Source: Comamonadaceae bacterium (lineage in GTDB: Bacteria > Pseudomonadota > Gammaproteobacteria > Burkholderiales > Burkholderiaceae_C). Taken from it: a stretch of 64,000 nucleotides of DNA. The DNA lies in contig JAIYCB010000044.1 in the NCBI GenBank assembly GCA_027488215.1, positions 62,001 through 126,000 on the forward strand, written 5' to 3'. Positions 1 through 9,144 of this stretch are shown piece by piece; position 1 is the stretch's first letter; every line of letters starts with the position of its first letter. Both the position numbers and the translations under genes were made by a program. The notes beneath the pieces are model-generated. The model had not been told where the DNA came from and did not search any database. It saw nothing but the letters and a program-made list of their open reading frames with translations.

Positions 1-211
1 AAGAAGTGTCCAGTTGCGCCACCGCATTCACGAAGTCAGGGCCCTGGGCCTGATGTGGTGCACTGCGGTACAAGCGCGATCGGGCGATCAATCGCGTACC
101 AGGCAATTTATCCAGCGCTTCAAAGGCTTGCAGCACGGCCTGCCGTGCATCGCCCAAGTTGGCCCCCAAGGCCACCCAGGCGGTCACAGGCTCGCGCACA
201 AGGGTCTGCAT
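1..211 (-). CDS. folK: Partial FolK, 2-amino-4-hydroxy-6-hydroxymethyldihydropteridine pyrophosphokinase
   Basis: This ORF is not in the ORF track because the window edge cuts it off. The 70 visible N-terminal residues read MQTLVREPVTAWVALGANLG and continue with LYRSAP and QGPDFVNAVA, the opening signature of HPPK. FolK transfers pyrophosphate from ATP to hydroxymethyl-dihydropterin in cytoplasmic folate synthesis. The ATG lies 15 nt after the pcnB stop with only a weak upstream AGG, so it is probably the last visible gene of the minus operon, and pcnB-folK is a common proteobacterial pair. The C-terminal part with the catalytic aspartates is outside the window. Confidence 0.88.
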   Translation of the reverse strand, partial: MQTLVREPVTAWVALGANLGDARQAVLQAFEALDKLPGTRLIARSRLYRSAPHQAQGPDFVNAVAQLDTS

Positions 212-226
212 GGTGTGCCTGGCGGC

Positions 227-1774
227 TTATTCGGCGCTGCCCGACTCACCCCCGGCACCGGATGGGCGACGGCGGCGGCGGCGTTTTTTGGGTGCGGCTG
301 CATCGCCAGGCTCTCCAACGGACGCAGTAGGAGCGGCCTCATTCGGTGACTGGGCCGCGCCCTCGGGCCGGGGCGCACGGCGCGCACGGGGCTTGAGAGT
401 TTGCAGGGCCTGTTGTTCGGCTTTGGCGGCTTGCACCAGGTCTTCGCGTTCGGCATCGCTGGCCATGCTGAACTCTTGCCACCAATCGGCCAAGCGCACA
501 TCGATTTCTTCGATGTCAGCACGCAAGCGCAAAAAGTCAAATCCTGCCCGAAAGCGTGGCTGCTCAACCAGGCCAAACGGCGTGCTGCCCACGCGCTTTT
601 CAAAGCGCGGCTGCATCATCCAGATCTCGCGCATGTCGGCTGCCAGCTTGCCGCGGCCCGACACATCGCCGATACGCGCATCAAACACCTCGTCGATCGC
701 TTCTTGGAGCGCGGGATACGGGTGCTCTTTGCGCGCCAGACGCTTGGCCCAACCCTCGCGAACATCGGCCCACAACACGCAGGCCAACAAGAAACTGGGC
801 GCCACCGGCTTGCCCTCGCCCACACGGCGATCGGTGTCGGACAGTGCCGCTTGCACAAAAGGGGTTTCGACCCGCTCCACCACCACATCGAGCAAAGGGT
901 AAATACCGGACGCCAGGCCCAACTTTTTCAGCTGCTCTATCGAGGCCAACGCATGCCCTGTTTGCAGCAGCTTGAGCATCTCGTCAAACAAACGGCTTTG
1001 CGGCACATCGGACAACAAAGTGCTGGCTTGAACCAGCGGTTTGGCGGTTTTGCTCTCGAGCTTGAAGCCCAGCGGGCTGAGTTTGGCGGCAAAGCGAACG
1101 GCGCGGATGATGCGCACCGGGTCTTCGCGGTAGCGGGCCACCGGGTCACCAATCATGCGCAGCACGCGTTTTTTCGCATCCTCAATACCGCCGTGATAAT
1201 CCACCACAGTCTGTGACTCGGGGTCGTAATACATGGCGTTGACGGTGAAATCACGGCGCGTTGCGTCTTCGTCTTGCGGACCCCAGACGTTGTCGCGCAA
1301 CACACGGCCGCTGGAATCCACAGCATGCTGCATGCCTTCGAGTTGACGCTTGCTGGTGCGTTCATTGCCTTTGACCTGCTCGGCCGCGGCGTTGTCCAAA
1401 TGCGCCCGAAAAGTCGACACCTCGATCACTTCGTTGTCCCGGCCTCGACCGTACACCACATGCACGATGCGAAAACGACGACCGATGATGAAAGCACGGC
1501 GAAAAAGGCCCTTGACCTGATCGGGCGTGGCATCGGTGGCCACATCAAAGTCTTTCGGACGCAAGCCCAACAGCAGATCCCGCACCGCACCGCCCACGAT
1601 GTAAGCCTCAAATCCGGCTTGCTGCAAGGTGTGCGTCACGTGGATGGCGCGTTCGTCCACCAAGGCGGGGTCGATGCGATGCACCGAAGCGGGCACCTCG
1701 GTGCGGCGGCCAAAGTGGGGCTTGTTGCTTTTGGGCGCTTTGCCCATCAGCTTATCGATGAAATTTTTGATCAT
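227..1774 (-). CDS. pcnB: Poly(A) polymerase I
   Basis: 515 residues. PcnB adds 3' poly(A) tails to RNA and promotes decay. The N-terminal nucleotidyltransferase head is clear: GGAVRDLLLG followed by KDFDVATDATP, which carries the metal-binding D-x-D, then RRDFTVNAMYYDP of the tRNA-nucleotidyltransferase/PcnB family. The PcnB-type RNA-binding region follows. The tail ends in an arginine-rich stretch (KKRRRRRRP) typical of PcnB rather than CCA-adding enzymes. The protein is somewhat longer than the E. coli enzyme, mainly in the basic tail. Its ATG overlaps the stop of the upstream HAD gene by 4 nt, which suggests translational coupling. Confidence 0.95.
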   Translation of the reverse strand: MIKNFIDKLMGKAPKSNKPHFGRRTEVPASVHRIDPALVDERAIHVTHTLQQAGFEAYIVGGAVRDLLLGLRPKDFDVATDATPDQVKGLFRRAFIIGRRFRIVHVVYGRGRDNEVIEVSTFRAHLDNAAAEQVKGNERTSKRQLEGMQHAVDSSGRVLRDNVWGPQDEDATRRDFTVNAMYYDPESQTVVDYHGGIEDAKKRVLRMIGDPVARYREDPVRIIRAVRFAAKLSPLGFKLESKTAKPLVQASTLLSDVPQSRLFDEMLKLLQTGHALASIEQLKKLGLASGIYPLLDVVVERVETPFVQAALSDTDRRVGEGKPVAPSFLLACVLWADVREGWAKRLARKEHPYPALQEAIDEVFDARIGDVSGRGKLAADMREIWMMQPRFEKRVGSTPFGLVEQPRFRAGFDFLRLRADIEEIDVRLADWWQEFSMASDAEREDLVQAAKAEQQALQTLKPRARRAPRPEGAAQSPNEAAPTASVGEPGDAAAPKKRRRRRRPSGAGGESGSAE

Positions 1775-2439
1775 TCTTGAAACAGTTCGAGGATGCGCCA
1801 GCCACGCTCTGTGGCCAGTTGACGCAACCGAGCGTCAGGATTCGTTGCCACCGGATGGTGGGCTTTTTCCAAAAGAGGCAGGTCGTTCATGGAATCTGAG
1901 TAAAAACTCATCTCCACATCACGCCATCCCAGACCTCGCGTGGCCAACCATTGCGCGACACGGGTCACTTTGCCTTCGCGAAATGAGGGCGTGCCCTTGA
2001 TTTCACCGGTGATCCAGCCGCTGTCGTCGCGTTCGAGCTCCACCGCGATCAACTCGCTCACCCCAAAAGCCTGGGCAATCGGACGGGTCACAAACTCATT
2101 GGTAGCGGTCACGATCATGACCATGTCGCCCGCATGCTGGTGCGATCGTACCAGCGCCAGGGCCTCGGGCGTGATGCGCGGGCGGATCACTTCGTCCATG
2201 TAGCGGGCATGCGCCTGCGCCGCTTCAACTGCACCACGCTCTCGCGCGGCGCGGGTGGCAAATCTCACGTAATCATGGATATCGAGCGTGCCCGCTTGGT
2301 AATGGGCATAAAACTCGTCGTTGCGTTGGCTGAACACGGCCGGATCGGTCCAGCCCATTTCTGTGGTGAACACGCCCCAGGTGTGGTCGGAGTCCAGTGG
2401 CAGCAAGGTGTGGTCCAGGTCGAACAGCGCGAGTTTCAT
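1771..2439 (-). CDS. HAD-superfamily subfamily IB phosphatase (SerB-like)
   Basis: 222 residues. The HAD motifs are complete: motif I DLDHTLLPLDSD with the nucleophile and acid/base aspartates, motif II VTATNEF, a motif III lysine region, and motif IV YSDSMNDLPLL. The layout (short N-terminus, helical cap between motifs I and II) matches the HAD-IB group that includes phosphoserine-phosphatase-like and CicA-like proteins. The substrate cannot be read from sequence; a small phosphomonoester is likely. The start overlaps the hda stop by 4 nt and the stop overlaps the pcnB start by 4 nt, so it is embedded in the operon. Confidence 0.88.
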   Translation of the reverse strand: MKLALFDLDHTLLPLDSDHTWGVFTTEMGWTDPAVFSQRNDEFYAHYQAGTLDIHDYVRFATRAARERGAVEAAQAHARYMDEVIRPRITPEALALVRSHQHAGDMVMIVTATNEFVTRPIAQAFGVSELIAVELERDDSGWITGEIKGTPSFREGKVTRVAQWLATRGLGWRDVEMSFYSDSMNDLPLLEKAHHPVATNPDARLRQLATERGWRILELFQE

Positions 2440-3122
2440 TCGTTCTCCAGCATGGCGCGCACCAGCGGAATGGTCAGGGCGCGCTGCGTTTGCAAAGCAT
2501 AGTGGTCCAGGTTGTCCAGCAGTTGCATCAAACTGCCCAGATCCCGGGAAAATCGATTGAGCATGTAGGACATCACCTCGTCGCTCAAAAAAAGGCCCCG
2601 CGCATCGGCCGCCTGGCGCAGCACAGCGCGGCGCTCAGGTTCCTGCAAAACCTGCAGGGCATGCACATGTCCCCAGCCCAAGCGGGTGCGCAGGTCATCG
2701 CGCAGTTTCAGATCGGCTGGGGGCAAAGCACCTGCGGCCAACACCCAGCGCGGCGAACCGCTGCGGGGCGTCAAGGCGTTGACAAACCATTTGAAGGCCC
2801 TGTGCTGTTGCTCGCTGTTGTACAGGTGTACATCGTCCATCAGCACGGCGGTCCAATCGTCGCTGAACTCGGGCGGGTCCATGGTGTGAGCGTCCAGCCA
2901 GCCGACCTGTTCACCCTGATCTTGTAGCGCATGATGTACCGCATGCAGCAAATGCGTCTTGCCTGAGCCGTTCTCACCCCAGAGGTAGCTGGGCACCGGA
3001 GCGCGGGTGCCGCCTGTCGTCCATAAGCGCAGGTGGCTCACGGCAGCTTCGTTGGGGCCTGCAAAAAAATTATCCAGCGATGGCGTCGAGGCCAAGCCGA
3101 TGTCCAAAGCCATTTGCTTCAT
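2436..3122 (-). CDS. hda: DnaA regulatory inactivator Hda
   Basis: 228 residues, a short AAA+ protein homologous to the DnaA ATPase domain. Residues 3-8, QMALDI, fit a beta-clamp-binding motif of the kind Hda uses to dock on DnaN. Walker A is WGENGSGKTHLL and Walker B is VLMDDVHLY. Hda with DNA-loaded clamp stimulates ATP hydrolysis by DnaA and so limits re-initiation. There is no DnaA domain IV, and the length fits Hda. The ATG overlaps the stop of the AI-2E permease gene by 4 nt. The alternative DnaA-related name DnaA-like/HdaA is the same family. Confidence 0.92.
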   Translation of the reverse strand: MKQMALDIGLASTPSLDNFFAGPNEAAVSHLRLWTTGGTRAPVPSYLWGENGSGKTHLLHAVHHALQDQGEQVGWLDAHTMDPPEFSDDWTAVLMDDVHLYNSEQQHRAFKWFVNALTPRSGSPRWVLAAGALPPADLKLRDDLRTRLGWGHVHALQVLQEPERRAVLRQAADARGLFLSDEVMSYMLNRFSRDLGSLMQLLDNLDHYALQTQRALTIPLVRAMLENE

Positions 3123-4234
3123 GCCTGATCGGACCCCTTTTCGCCTGCACCTGAGCCGCTTTTGAGGTACAGATCGCTTTGCAGGTATTGCATGCGCAAA
3201 CGGCGCAGACCCACCAGCAAGACCGCGCTGGCAGGCAAAGCAATCAGAACACCCACAAAGCCGAGCACCTGACCAAAAGCCATCAGAGCCAAAATGACCG
3301 CCAGCGGGTGCAAACCGATCCGCTCACCCACCAGGCGGGGGGTGAGCACGAAGCTTTCAATCAATTGTCCCAGGCCGTAGACCACAGCCACCATGATCAG
3401 CGCCTGGGCCGATGCAAACTCCAGCAAGCCCGCCAAAAGCGCGAGCACCAAACCCAGACCAAAACCCAAATAGGGCACAAACACCGCCAGTCCAGTGAAT
3501 ACGCCGATGGGCAGAGCCAGGTCCAATCCAAACAAACTCAGGCCCACTGAATAAAACAAGGCCAGCGCCAACATCACCAACAACTGCCCGCGCAGGTACT
3601 CACCCAGAACAACGTCACAGTCGTGCATGAAACCGTCAAAACGCTCGCGCAAAGCCGGTGGCACCAACTCGAACACGCTGTTGACGAGCCGAGTCCAGTC
3701 GTACAACATGAAAAACAAGGCCACGGGCACCAAAACTGCGTAGCCCGCCAAGGCCAGCGCCACGCTGCCACCCAGTTTGAGTGAGGACATGAGCGGAGCC
3801 CACCAGTCTTCACGGTTGGCACTCAGGTAAGTCACCACATGGTTTTTCAGATCGGCCAGATCCAGCGAAACGTTCAGCCCCAGCTGAACAAGCAAGGGAT
3901 TGATCACATCGGCAAGACGGTCGAGCAGCAAAGGCAATTGCTGTTGTAACAAGGGCCATTCGCGCACCATAATCGGCACCAGCAACAAAAACAAACTCAA
4001 AAGGGCCAGCAAAGCCAACACCTCCACCAGCACCACTATCAGGGCACGCGGCAAACGTCCACCGGCAACGCCCTCCAGCCTGATCACCAAGGGATGCAAA
4101 ACATAGGCCATGACCGCGGCAATGACGAATGGGGCAAGAACGGGCGCCAATAGCCAGAAAACCAGCACGGCTGCTAGGGCCACGCCCAGCCAGGCGGCCA
4201 GTCGGGTCATTAAAAAAGGCAGGGGGGCTTGCAT
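3119..4234 (-). CDS. AI-2E family transporter (PerM/YdiK-type permease)
   Basis: 371 residues with about eight hydrophobic helices. The N-terminal pair ([20 protein letters not shown] and the following segment), a long central soluble segment, and a C-terminal helix bundle with [15 protein letters not shown] fit the AI-2E exporter family (TqsA, PerM, YdiK). Members have been linked to autoinducer-2 export or Na+/H+ antiport; the substrate here is unknown. It is the first gene of the five-gene minus operon ending in folK, and it diverges from purM over about 130 nt. AI-2E next to hda and purM is a familiar order in betaproteobacteria. Confidence 0.85.
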   Translation of the reverse strand: MQAPLPFLMTRLAAWLGVALAAVLVFWLLAPVLAPFVIAAVMAYVLHPLVIRLEGVAGGRLPRALIVVLVEVLALLALLSLFLLLVPIMVREWPLLQQQLPLLLDRLADVINPLLVQLGLNVSLDLADLKNHVVTYLSANREDWWAPLMSSLKLGGSVALALAGYAVLVPVALFFMLYDWTRLVNSVFELVPPALRERFDGFMHDCDVVLGEYLRGQLLVMLALALFYSVGLSLFGLDLALPIGVFTGLAVFVPYLGFGLGLVLALLAGLLEFASAQALIMVAVVYGLGQLIESFVLTPRLVGERIGLHPLAVILALMAFGQVLGFVGVLIALPASAVLLVGLRRLRMQYLQSDLYLKSGSGAGEKGSDQA

Positions 4235-4363
4235 GCGGTCTCTTGTGTTGCCAGGGTCGCGCCCGAACGATCAGGGCTAACCCTTAAAATAGACTTTGAT
4301 TTTAGTCTGCCAGCCCGTTCATCAGCCCCTTCCCCATTCTCACGCCCCAATCGGGCCAAAACC

Positions 4364-5395
4364 ATGACTCAAACCCCTCTTTCCTACAAAGACGCTGGCG
4401 TCGACATCGTTGCAGGAGACGCGCTGGTCGAGCGCATCAAACCCCTGGCCAAGAAAACCATGCGGGAAGGCGTATTGGCCGGCATCGGCGGGTTTGGTGC
4501 CCTGTTTGAAGTGCCCAAGCGCTACAAGGAGCCCGTTCTGGTGAGCGGTACCGACGGCGTGGGCACCAAACTCAAGCTGGCATTTGAATGGAACATGCAC
4601 GACACCGTCGGCATCGACCTGGTGGCTATGAGCGTGAACGACGTGCTGGTGCAAGGCGCCGAGCCACTGTTCTTTCTGGACTACTTTGCCTGCGGCAAGC
4701 TCGACGTGGACACTGCAGCGGCCGTGGTCGGCGGCATTGCCAAAGGCTGCGAGCTGTCAGGCTGCGCCCTGATCGGCGGCGAAACCGCCGAGATGCCCGG
4801 CATGTACCCCGCGGGGGAATACGACTTGGCCGGATTTGCAGTCGGTGCGGTTGAAAAATCGAAAATCCTCACCGGCCAGAACGTGAAAGCGGGCGATGTG
4901 GTGCTGGGCCTGGCCTCGAGTGGCGTGCATTCCAACGGCTTTTCGCTGGTGCGCAAGTGCATTGAGCGCGCAGGTGCCAATGCACCTGCAACGCTGGATG
5001 GCAAGCCCTTCAAGCAAGCCTTGATGGAGCCCACCCGCCTTTATGTGCTGAACATGCTGGCGGCCTTGGCCAAACACCCGATCAAAGCCTTGGCCCACAT
5101 CACCGGCGGTGGCTTGCTCGAAAACATTCCTCGCGTACTGCCCGACGGACTGGCCGCTCACCTGCAAAAAGGCAGCTGGCCCCAGACCGAGTTGTTTGCC
5201 TGGTTGCAAAAAACAGCGGGCATTGACGACATCGAGATGAACCGCACCTTCAACAACGGCATCGGCATGGTGGTGGTACTGGACGCGGCCGAAGCCGAGG
5301 CCTGCGCCGCCACATTACGCGGCTTGGGAGAGGCGGTTTACACCATCGGACATATTGCAAACCAAGGTGATGGTGCGCAGGTGGTGGTGGCCTGA
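4364..5395 (+). CDS. purM: Phosphoribosylformylglycinamidine cyclo-ligase (AIR synthetase)
   Basis: 343 residues from the ATG at [15 protein letters not shown]. The track's upstream start adds 45 residues that do not look like PurM. The enzyme closes FGAM to aminoimidazole ribotide with ATP in purine synthesis. Family signatures include [10 protein letters not shown], the D-M-SVND segment ([20 protein letters not shown]), [11 protein letters not shown] and [16 protein letters not shown]. The length is close to that of E. coli PurM (345). It is a single gene facing the hda operon. The downstream neighbour converges on it with a 43-nt gap in which I saw no clear terminator. Confidence 0.96.
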   Translation: MTQTPLSYKDAGVDIVAGDALVERIKPLAKKTMREGVLAGIGGFGALFEVPKRYKEPVLVSGTDGVGTKLKLAFEWNMHDTVGIDLVAMSVNDVLVQGAEPLFFLDYFACGKLDVDTAAAVVGGIAKGCELSGCALIGGETAEMPGMYPAGEYDLAGFAVGAVEKSKILTGQNVKAGDVVLGLASSGVHSNGFSLVRKCIERAGANAPATLDGKPFKQALMEPTRLYVLNMLAALAKHPIKALAHITGGGLLENIPRVLPDGLAAHLQKGSWPQTELFAWLQKTAGIDDIEMNRTFNNGIGMVVVLDAAEAEACAATLRGLGEAVYTIGHIANQGDGAQVVVA

Positions 5396-5438
5396 GCTTT
5401 CAGACTCTGAGCCTCAAGCAGCCTGCCTGGGCGCGCTG

Positions 5439-6299
5439 TCAAAGCGCCGAGAGCTCGCTGACCCGGTTGCGAAGGGCCGCCGTGTCGGGTGCGGAAGGCG
5501 AGGCCTCCAGATACAGCCTCAAGTCCTGCAAGGCTTCATGAACATGCCCCAACTCGGCATGCACCAAGCCCCGGTCGCGCCGCTCGGACCAAACCTCAGG
5601 CAGCAAAATCACCAGCCGGTCCAGCACCTGCAGCATGCGCGGCCAATCTTCCTGTGATCGAAAAATTTCTTTCAAGTTGCGCAACATGCGGGCCAGCATG
5701 TCACGAGGCGGGCAGGCTTGCAAATACAAGCCCAATGGGGTTTCACCCTCGTCCAAGTCAGCTGCAGCGGACTGGTCTACTGGTTGCCGGTAGGGGCTCA
5801 GACGCTCGGACAAGTCGTCCAGCCCCAAAGATTCACCCGTCAGCGGATCCAGCACCACCAGCCCCCCCTCCAGCGCCACTTTGACCAAAAAATGACCTGG
5901 GAAAGAGATGCCATGCGCCTGCAACTCCAAACCACGGGCAATCTCAAGCCAGATCACCGCCAGAGAAATCGGGATGCCCCGGCGTGTGCGCAACACCTCA
6001 AAGAGATAACTGTTCTCGGGCGCGTAATAGTCATTGGCATTCACCCCGAAACCCAGATCCTTGTAAAAAACCTGCGTCAGGATCGCAAGGCGAGTCAGAT
6101 CATCGGCCTCGTCAGGGATGCGCGCCGTGACCCGTTTGAGCAAGCGCTCCACATCGTCCAGAACCTTCTGTACGTCGAGTGTGGGCTCTTCGTCTTGAGC
6201 CAAACTGGCGGCAGCCTCCAACAATGGAAAATGCTCATCACTTTGCACCAAGCTGGCAAAGTAGTCCAAAGGCGTCGGGGCAGAAAAATTCAGCGCCAT
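5439..6299 (-). CDS. SirB1/YchA family protein (transglutaminase-like plus TPR)
   Basis: 286 residues. The central part (YYAPENSYLFEVLRTRRGIP, then SLAVIWLEIARGLELQAHGISFPGHFLVKV) is the SirB1 transglutaminase-like core. The C-terminal third (DWPRMLQVLDRLVILLPE, then HAELGHVHEALQDLRLYLE) has TPR-like helices. The biochemical role of this family is not established. It starts 10 nt after the murJ stop on the same strand, so the two are probably co-transcribed. Convergent with purM. Confidence 0.87.
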   Translation of the reverse strand: MALNFSAPTPLDYFASLVQSDEHFPLLEAAASLAQDEEPTLDVQKVLDDVERLLKRVTARIPDEADDLTRLAILTQVFYKDLGFGVNANDYYAPENSYLFEVLRTRRGIPISLAVIWLEIARGLELQAHGISFPGHFLVKVALEGGLVVLDPLTGESLGLDDLSERLSPYRQPVDQSAAADLDEGETPLGLYLQACPPRDMLARMLRNLKEIFRSQEDWPRMLQVLDRLVILLPEVWSERRDRGLVHAELGHVHEALQDLRLYLEASPSAPDTAALRNRVSELSAL

Positions 6300-6309
6300 C
6301 GGAAATCCT

Positions 6310-7875
6310 TCAGCGTTTGAGGAAGGCCTTGAGCCGCAAACCCATGGCCCACAACGCCCCGAAATAAAGCAAGGCCGAACCGGTCAAAATCGCCATCATC
6401 CAGCCAATGCGCAGCCAGGCCTCTTGGCGCATGGCAACCCAAGGCAAATAATTGGCCGCGAACCAAAGCAAGGCGGTCAACAAACTCGTGGCCAGCAGCA
6501 CCTGCAAACCAAAGCGCCACCAACCGGGTTGTGGCTTGTAACTGCCCCGGCGCAGCAGCCCCACCAATAACCACAAGGCATTGACCAAAGCGCCCAAGCC
6601 AATGGACAGCGCCAGCCCGGCATGAGCCAAATGAGGCACCAGCAGCACGTTGAACACCTGCGTGAGCACCAACACCACCACAGCAATGCGCACCGGGGTG
6701 CGGATGTCCTGGCTGGCGTAATAGCCCGGTGCCAACACCTTGATGGCCACCAGGCCCAACAATCCCACACCATAGCCCGTCAGGGCCAAAGTGGTTTGTT
6801 GAACATCTCGGTCAGTGAAGGCCCCATAGTGGTAAAGCACCGACACCAGAGGCTGTGAAAAAACCAGCAAAGCCGCCGCACAAGGCAAAGCCAAGAGCAA
6901 CACCAATCGCAAACCCCAGTCGAGCATTTCGGCATAACGCTCGCCGTCTCCAGTAGCTTTGGCCGCCGCCAACTGGGGCATCAGCACCACACCCAAGGCC
7001 ACGCCCAAAATGGCCGTCGGGAACTCCATCAGTCGGTCGGCATAAGTCAGCCAACTGACGCTGCCCGGGGTCAGGTGCGAGGCAATTTGGGTGTTGATGA
7101 GCAAGGAAATCTGCGCCACACCCACACCCAACAATGCCGGGCCCATCAGTCGCAAAATGTTCAAGGTGGCGGGATTGGTCCAGGCCTTTCTGACAACGGT
7201 GGGTCGCAAGCCCAAACGGGGCAGCAAACCCAATCGGGCCAAAGCCGGAATCTGAACTGCCAACTGCAATACACCACCCACCATCACACCCACGGGCAAA
7301 GCATAGATGGCCTCCACACCTTGTTTGGCCAACCAAGGCGACAAAAACCAAGTGGCGGCAATCACGCTCACATTCAGCAGCACGGGCGTGGCCGCAGGCA
7401 CAGCAAAACGCTTCCAGGTGTTCAATATCCCCGCCGACAAGGCCACCATCGACATGAAGGCAATGTAGGGGAACATCCAGCGCGTCATGTTCACCGCCGC
7501 GTCGTAGCCCCGGGCATCTTGCTGCAATCCGCTGGCCAAGGCCCACACCAGCCAAGGCGAGGTCAAAACACCCAAGATTGACAAGACCAGCACCGACCAG
7601 GCCAGCGCCGTGGCCACGCTGTCGATGGCCTCCCGGGTGGCCGCATCGCCATGCTGAGCTCGACTGGCGGCCAACACCGGTACAAAAGCCTGGCTGAACG
7701 CCCCTTCAGCAAACAGACGGCGAAATAAATTCGGAATCCGAAAAGCCACATTGAACGCGTCCGTCAGGGCACTGGCGCCAAACATCGATGCCATAAGCAA
7801 CTCGCGCACCAAACCCGTGACCCTGGAAGCCAGGGTGAAAATTGACACAACAGAAGCAGATCTAAGAAGACTCAC
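6310..7875 (-). CDS. murJ: Lipid II flippase MurJ
   Basis: 521 residues from the preferred GTG start ([20 protein letters not shown]). This aligns with the usual MurJ N-terminus, whereas the track adds [12 protein letters not shown]; an ATG at 7908 is the alternative, and neither start has a strong Shine-Dalgarno. The protein has about 14 membrane helices and MurJ/MOP features: [20 protein letters not shown] and [17 protein letters not shown], with the conserved arginines near the N-terminus. It flips lipid II across the inner membrane for peptidoglycan synthesis. Divergent from rpsT, a very common arrangement (mviN-rpsT). Confidence 0.93.
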   Translation of the reverse strand: MSLLRSASVVSIFTLASRVTGLVRELLMASMFGASALTDAFNVAFRIPNLFRRLFAEGAFSQAFVPVLAASRAQHGDAATREAIDSVATALAWSVLVLSILGVLTSPWLVWALASGLQQDARGYDAAVNMTRWMFPYIAFMSMVALSAGILNTWKRFAVPAATPVLLNVSVIAATWFLSPWLAKQGVEAIYALPVGVMVGGVLQLAVQIPALARLGLLPRLGLRPTVVRKAWTNPATLNILRLMGPALLGVGVAQISLLINTQIASHLTPGSVSWLTYADRLMEFPTAILGVALGVVLMPQLAAAKATGDGERYAEMLDWGLRLVLLLALPCAAALLVFSQPLVSVLYHYGAFTDRDVQQTTLALTGYGVGLLGLVAIKVLAPGYYASQDIRTPVRIAVVVLVLTQVFNVLLVPHLAHAGLALSIGLGALVNALWLLVGLLRRGSYKPQPGWWRFGLQVLLATSLLTALLWFAANYLPWVAMRQEAWLRIGWMMAILTGSALLYFGALWAMGLRLKAFLKR

Positions 7876-7996
7876 AGTGGTCGAGTGTAGCGGCCCCCTT
7901 CTTGCCATCAAAAGACCTGTGCCCAGCCGGATTTGCCGATGGGCTCAGGAAAATGGCAGCCCGCTGGCATGGAGTGTCTGGATCGCACCTGCAGTC

Positions 7997-8005
7997 TGCT
8001 AGAAT
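7997..8005 (+). promoter_or_regulatory. Extended -10 promoter element of rpsT
   Basis: TGCTAGAAT is a good extended -10 (TGnTATAAT-like) about 47 nt upstream of the rpsT ATG. No convincing -35 is seen 17 nt upstream, which is acceptable for an extended -10. Predicted by eye. Confidence 0.5.
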
Positions 8006-8051
8006 GCCGGGTTCGCTGGACATCATCCTCAGACACCGAAAGAACATTGAT

Positions 8052-8354
8052 ATGGCATCCGCTAAACCCAAAAAGAAAAACCCCCGTCTTGCCTCCGGCC
8101 GTAAACGCGTCCGCCAAGACATCAAAATCAACGCTGCGAACTCTTCACTGCGTTCTAAATACCGCACTGCTGTGAAAAACGTCGAAAAAGCCGTTGCAGC
8201 AGGCGACAAGACCAAAGCCACCGAGTTGTTTGCCAAAATGCAAACCGTGGTGGACACCATTGCCGACAAGGGCATCTTCCACAAGAACAAGGCTGCTCGT
8301 GACAAGAGCCGCTTGAGCGCCAAAGTCAAGACTTTGGCACTTGCCGCAGCCTGA
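8052..8354 (+). CDS. rpsT: 30S ribosomal protein S20
   Basis: 100 residues starting [20 protein letters not shown], a lysine-rich three-helix protein that binds 16S rRNA. The track ORF starts 150 nt too early; the methionine at 8052 is the family start. It is slightly longer than E. coli S20 (87), as is usual in betaproteobacteria. Monocistronic, with its own extended -10 promoter and a downstream hairpin/T-tract. It diverges from murJ. Confidence 0.97.
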   Translation: MASAKPKKKNPRLASGRKRVRQDIKINAANSSLRSKYRTAVKNVEKAVAAGDKTKATELFAKMQTVVDTIADKGIFHKNKAARDKSRLSAKVKTLALAAA

Positions 8355-8433
8355 TCCGCTCCACCAGATCAACAGCCCGGCGAGGCTCAGTCCTCGCTGC
8401 CGTTTGAAACGGGTGCGCTGTCCGCGAACACTG

Positions 8434-8465
8434 AACCGCTCTGGTGCAAACCTTGGCGGTTTTTT
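8434..8465 (+). terminator. Rho-independent terminator after rpsT
   Basis: AACCGC and GCGGTT pair around a 16-nt partly paired loop and run directly into TTTTT. It lies about 80 nt after the rpsT stop. Confidence 0.65.
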
Positions 8466-8576
8466 CATGGGCGCTCGTCATCCGCCGGGGCAGGGCATTG
8501 GCGGGTTCCTCATGACTCGCTTCGCTCGTAAGAATCGTCACCCACCAACGCCCTACCCCCAGCTGAGCGAACTGGC

Positions 8577-8600
8577 AATAAAAAACCGCCCCTGGGCGGT
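8577..8600 (-). terminator. Rho-independent terminator after the DUF3579 gene
   Basis: Read on the minus strand, ACCGCC and GGCGGT form a tight hairpin with a 4-nt loop followed by TTTTTTATT. It starts about 14 nt after the DUF3579 stop. Confidence 0.8.
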
Positions 8601-8613
8601 CGGTTCTTGGGTA

Positions 8614-8934
8614 TTATTTTTTGGGGGGTGGGTCAGGCAACAAACAAGCTTCGGCCACTTGCAAGCCATTGTCGCGCGCGAAGTTCATCACAAAATCCCA
8701 GGCCATGACGTTGTGCTCGCGCAGATCGTGGTTCACGATCACACACTTGACCCCGGCCAACGTGGTGGGAATGCACCAAGGAGAATAACTCAGATGGCTG
8801 CCCGGTGTGGCTCCACCGGGGCGAAAGGGGCTCATGACGCCCGCCAGGCGTTCGGCCCAGTCGCTGGGTCGGAAATCCTTGCCGTCCTGGGTGATGCCCT
8901 GGATGAAAACTTGTTTGACGTTGTTGGAAACCAT
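8614..8934 (-). CDS. DUF3579 domain protein
   Basis: 106 residues, with GITQDGKDFRPSDWAERLAG, MSPFRPGG, YSPWCIPTTLAGVKCVIVNHDL and WDFVMNFARDNGLQVAEACL, the conserved layout of DUF3579. The function is unknown; the family is widespread in betaproteobacteria, often near rpsT/argD as here. A strong terminator follows it. Upstream, a minus-strand TACAAT (8999-9004) abuts a palindrome identical to the putative GntR operator at 40342, so it may be one of that regulator's targets. Confidence 0.85.
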   Translation of the reverse strand: MVSNNVKQVFIQGITQDGKDFRPSDWAERLAGVMSPFRPGGATPGSHLSYSPWCIPTTLAGVKCVIVNHDLREHNVMAWDFVMNFARDNGLQVAEACLLPDPPPKK

Positions 8935-9004
8935 CGGATAGAGGTGTAAATCAGTCGGACCCGCAGCGCGGGATCGCCACCCACAGGTTTACACAAGTAT
9001 TGTA

Positions 9005-9016
9005 TCTTATATAAGA
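9005..9016. promoter_or_regulatory. Putative GntR-type operator TCTTATATAAGA between DUF3579 gene and argD
   Basis: A perfect 12-bp palindrome, identical to the one in the mdh/gntR intergenic region. It lies 70 bp upstream of the DUF3579 start and 128 bp upstream of argD. A minus-strand -10-like TACAAT directly abuts it. The assignment to GntR rests only on identity with the other site. Confidence 0.5.
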
Positions 9017-9144
9017 CTTGAAGCCACCTGCGAACCCCTTGAAAAAGGCTGAAATGAAATGGCCACTCCCTGCTCTTTCTGCCTCTAAAATTACAGGTCA
9101 ACGGCTCCTTGTGTTGGGCCGATTTTTATTTCAGGAGTTCAAGA

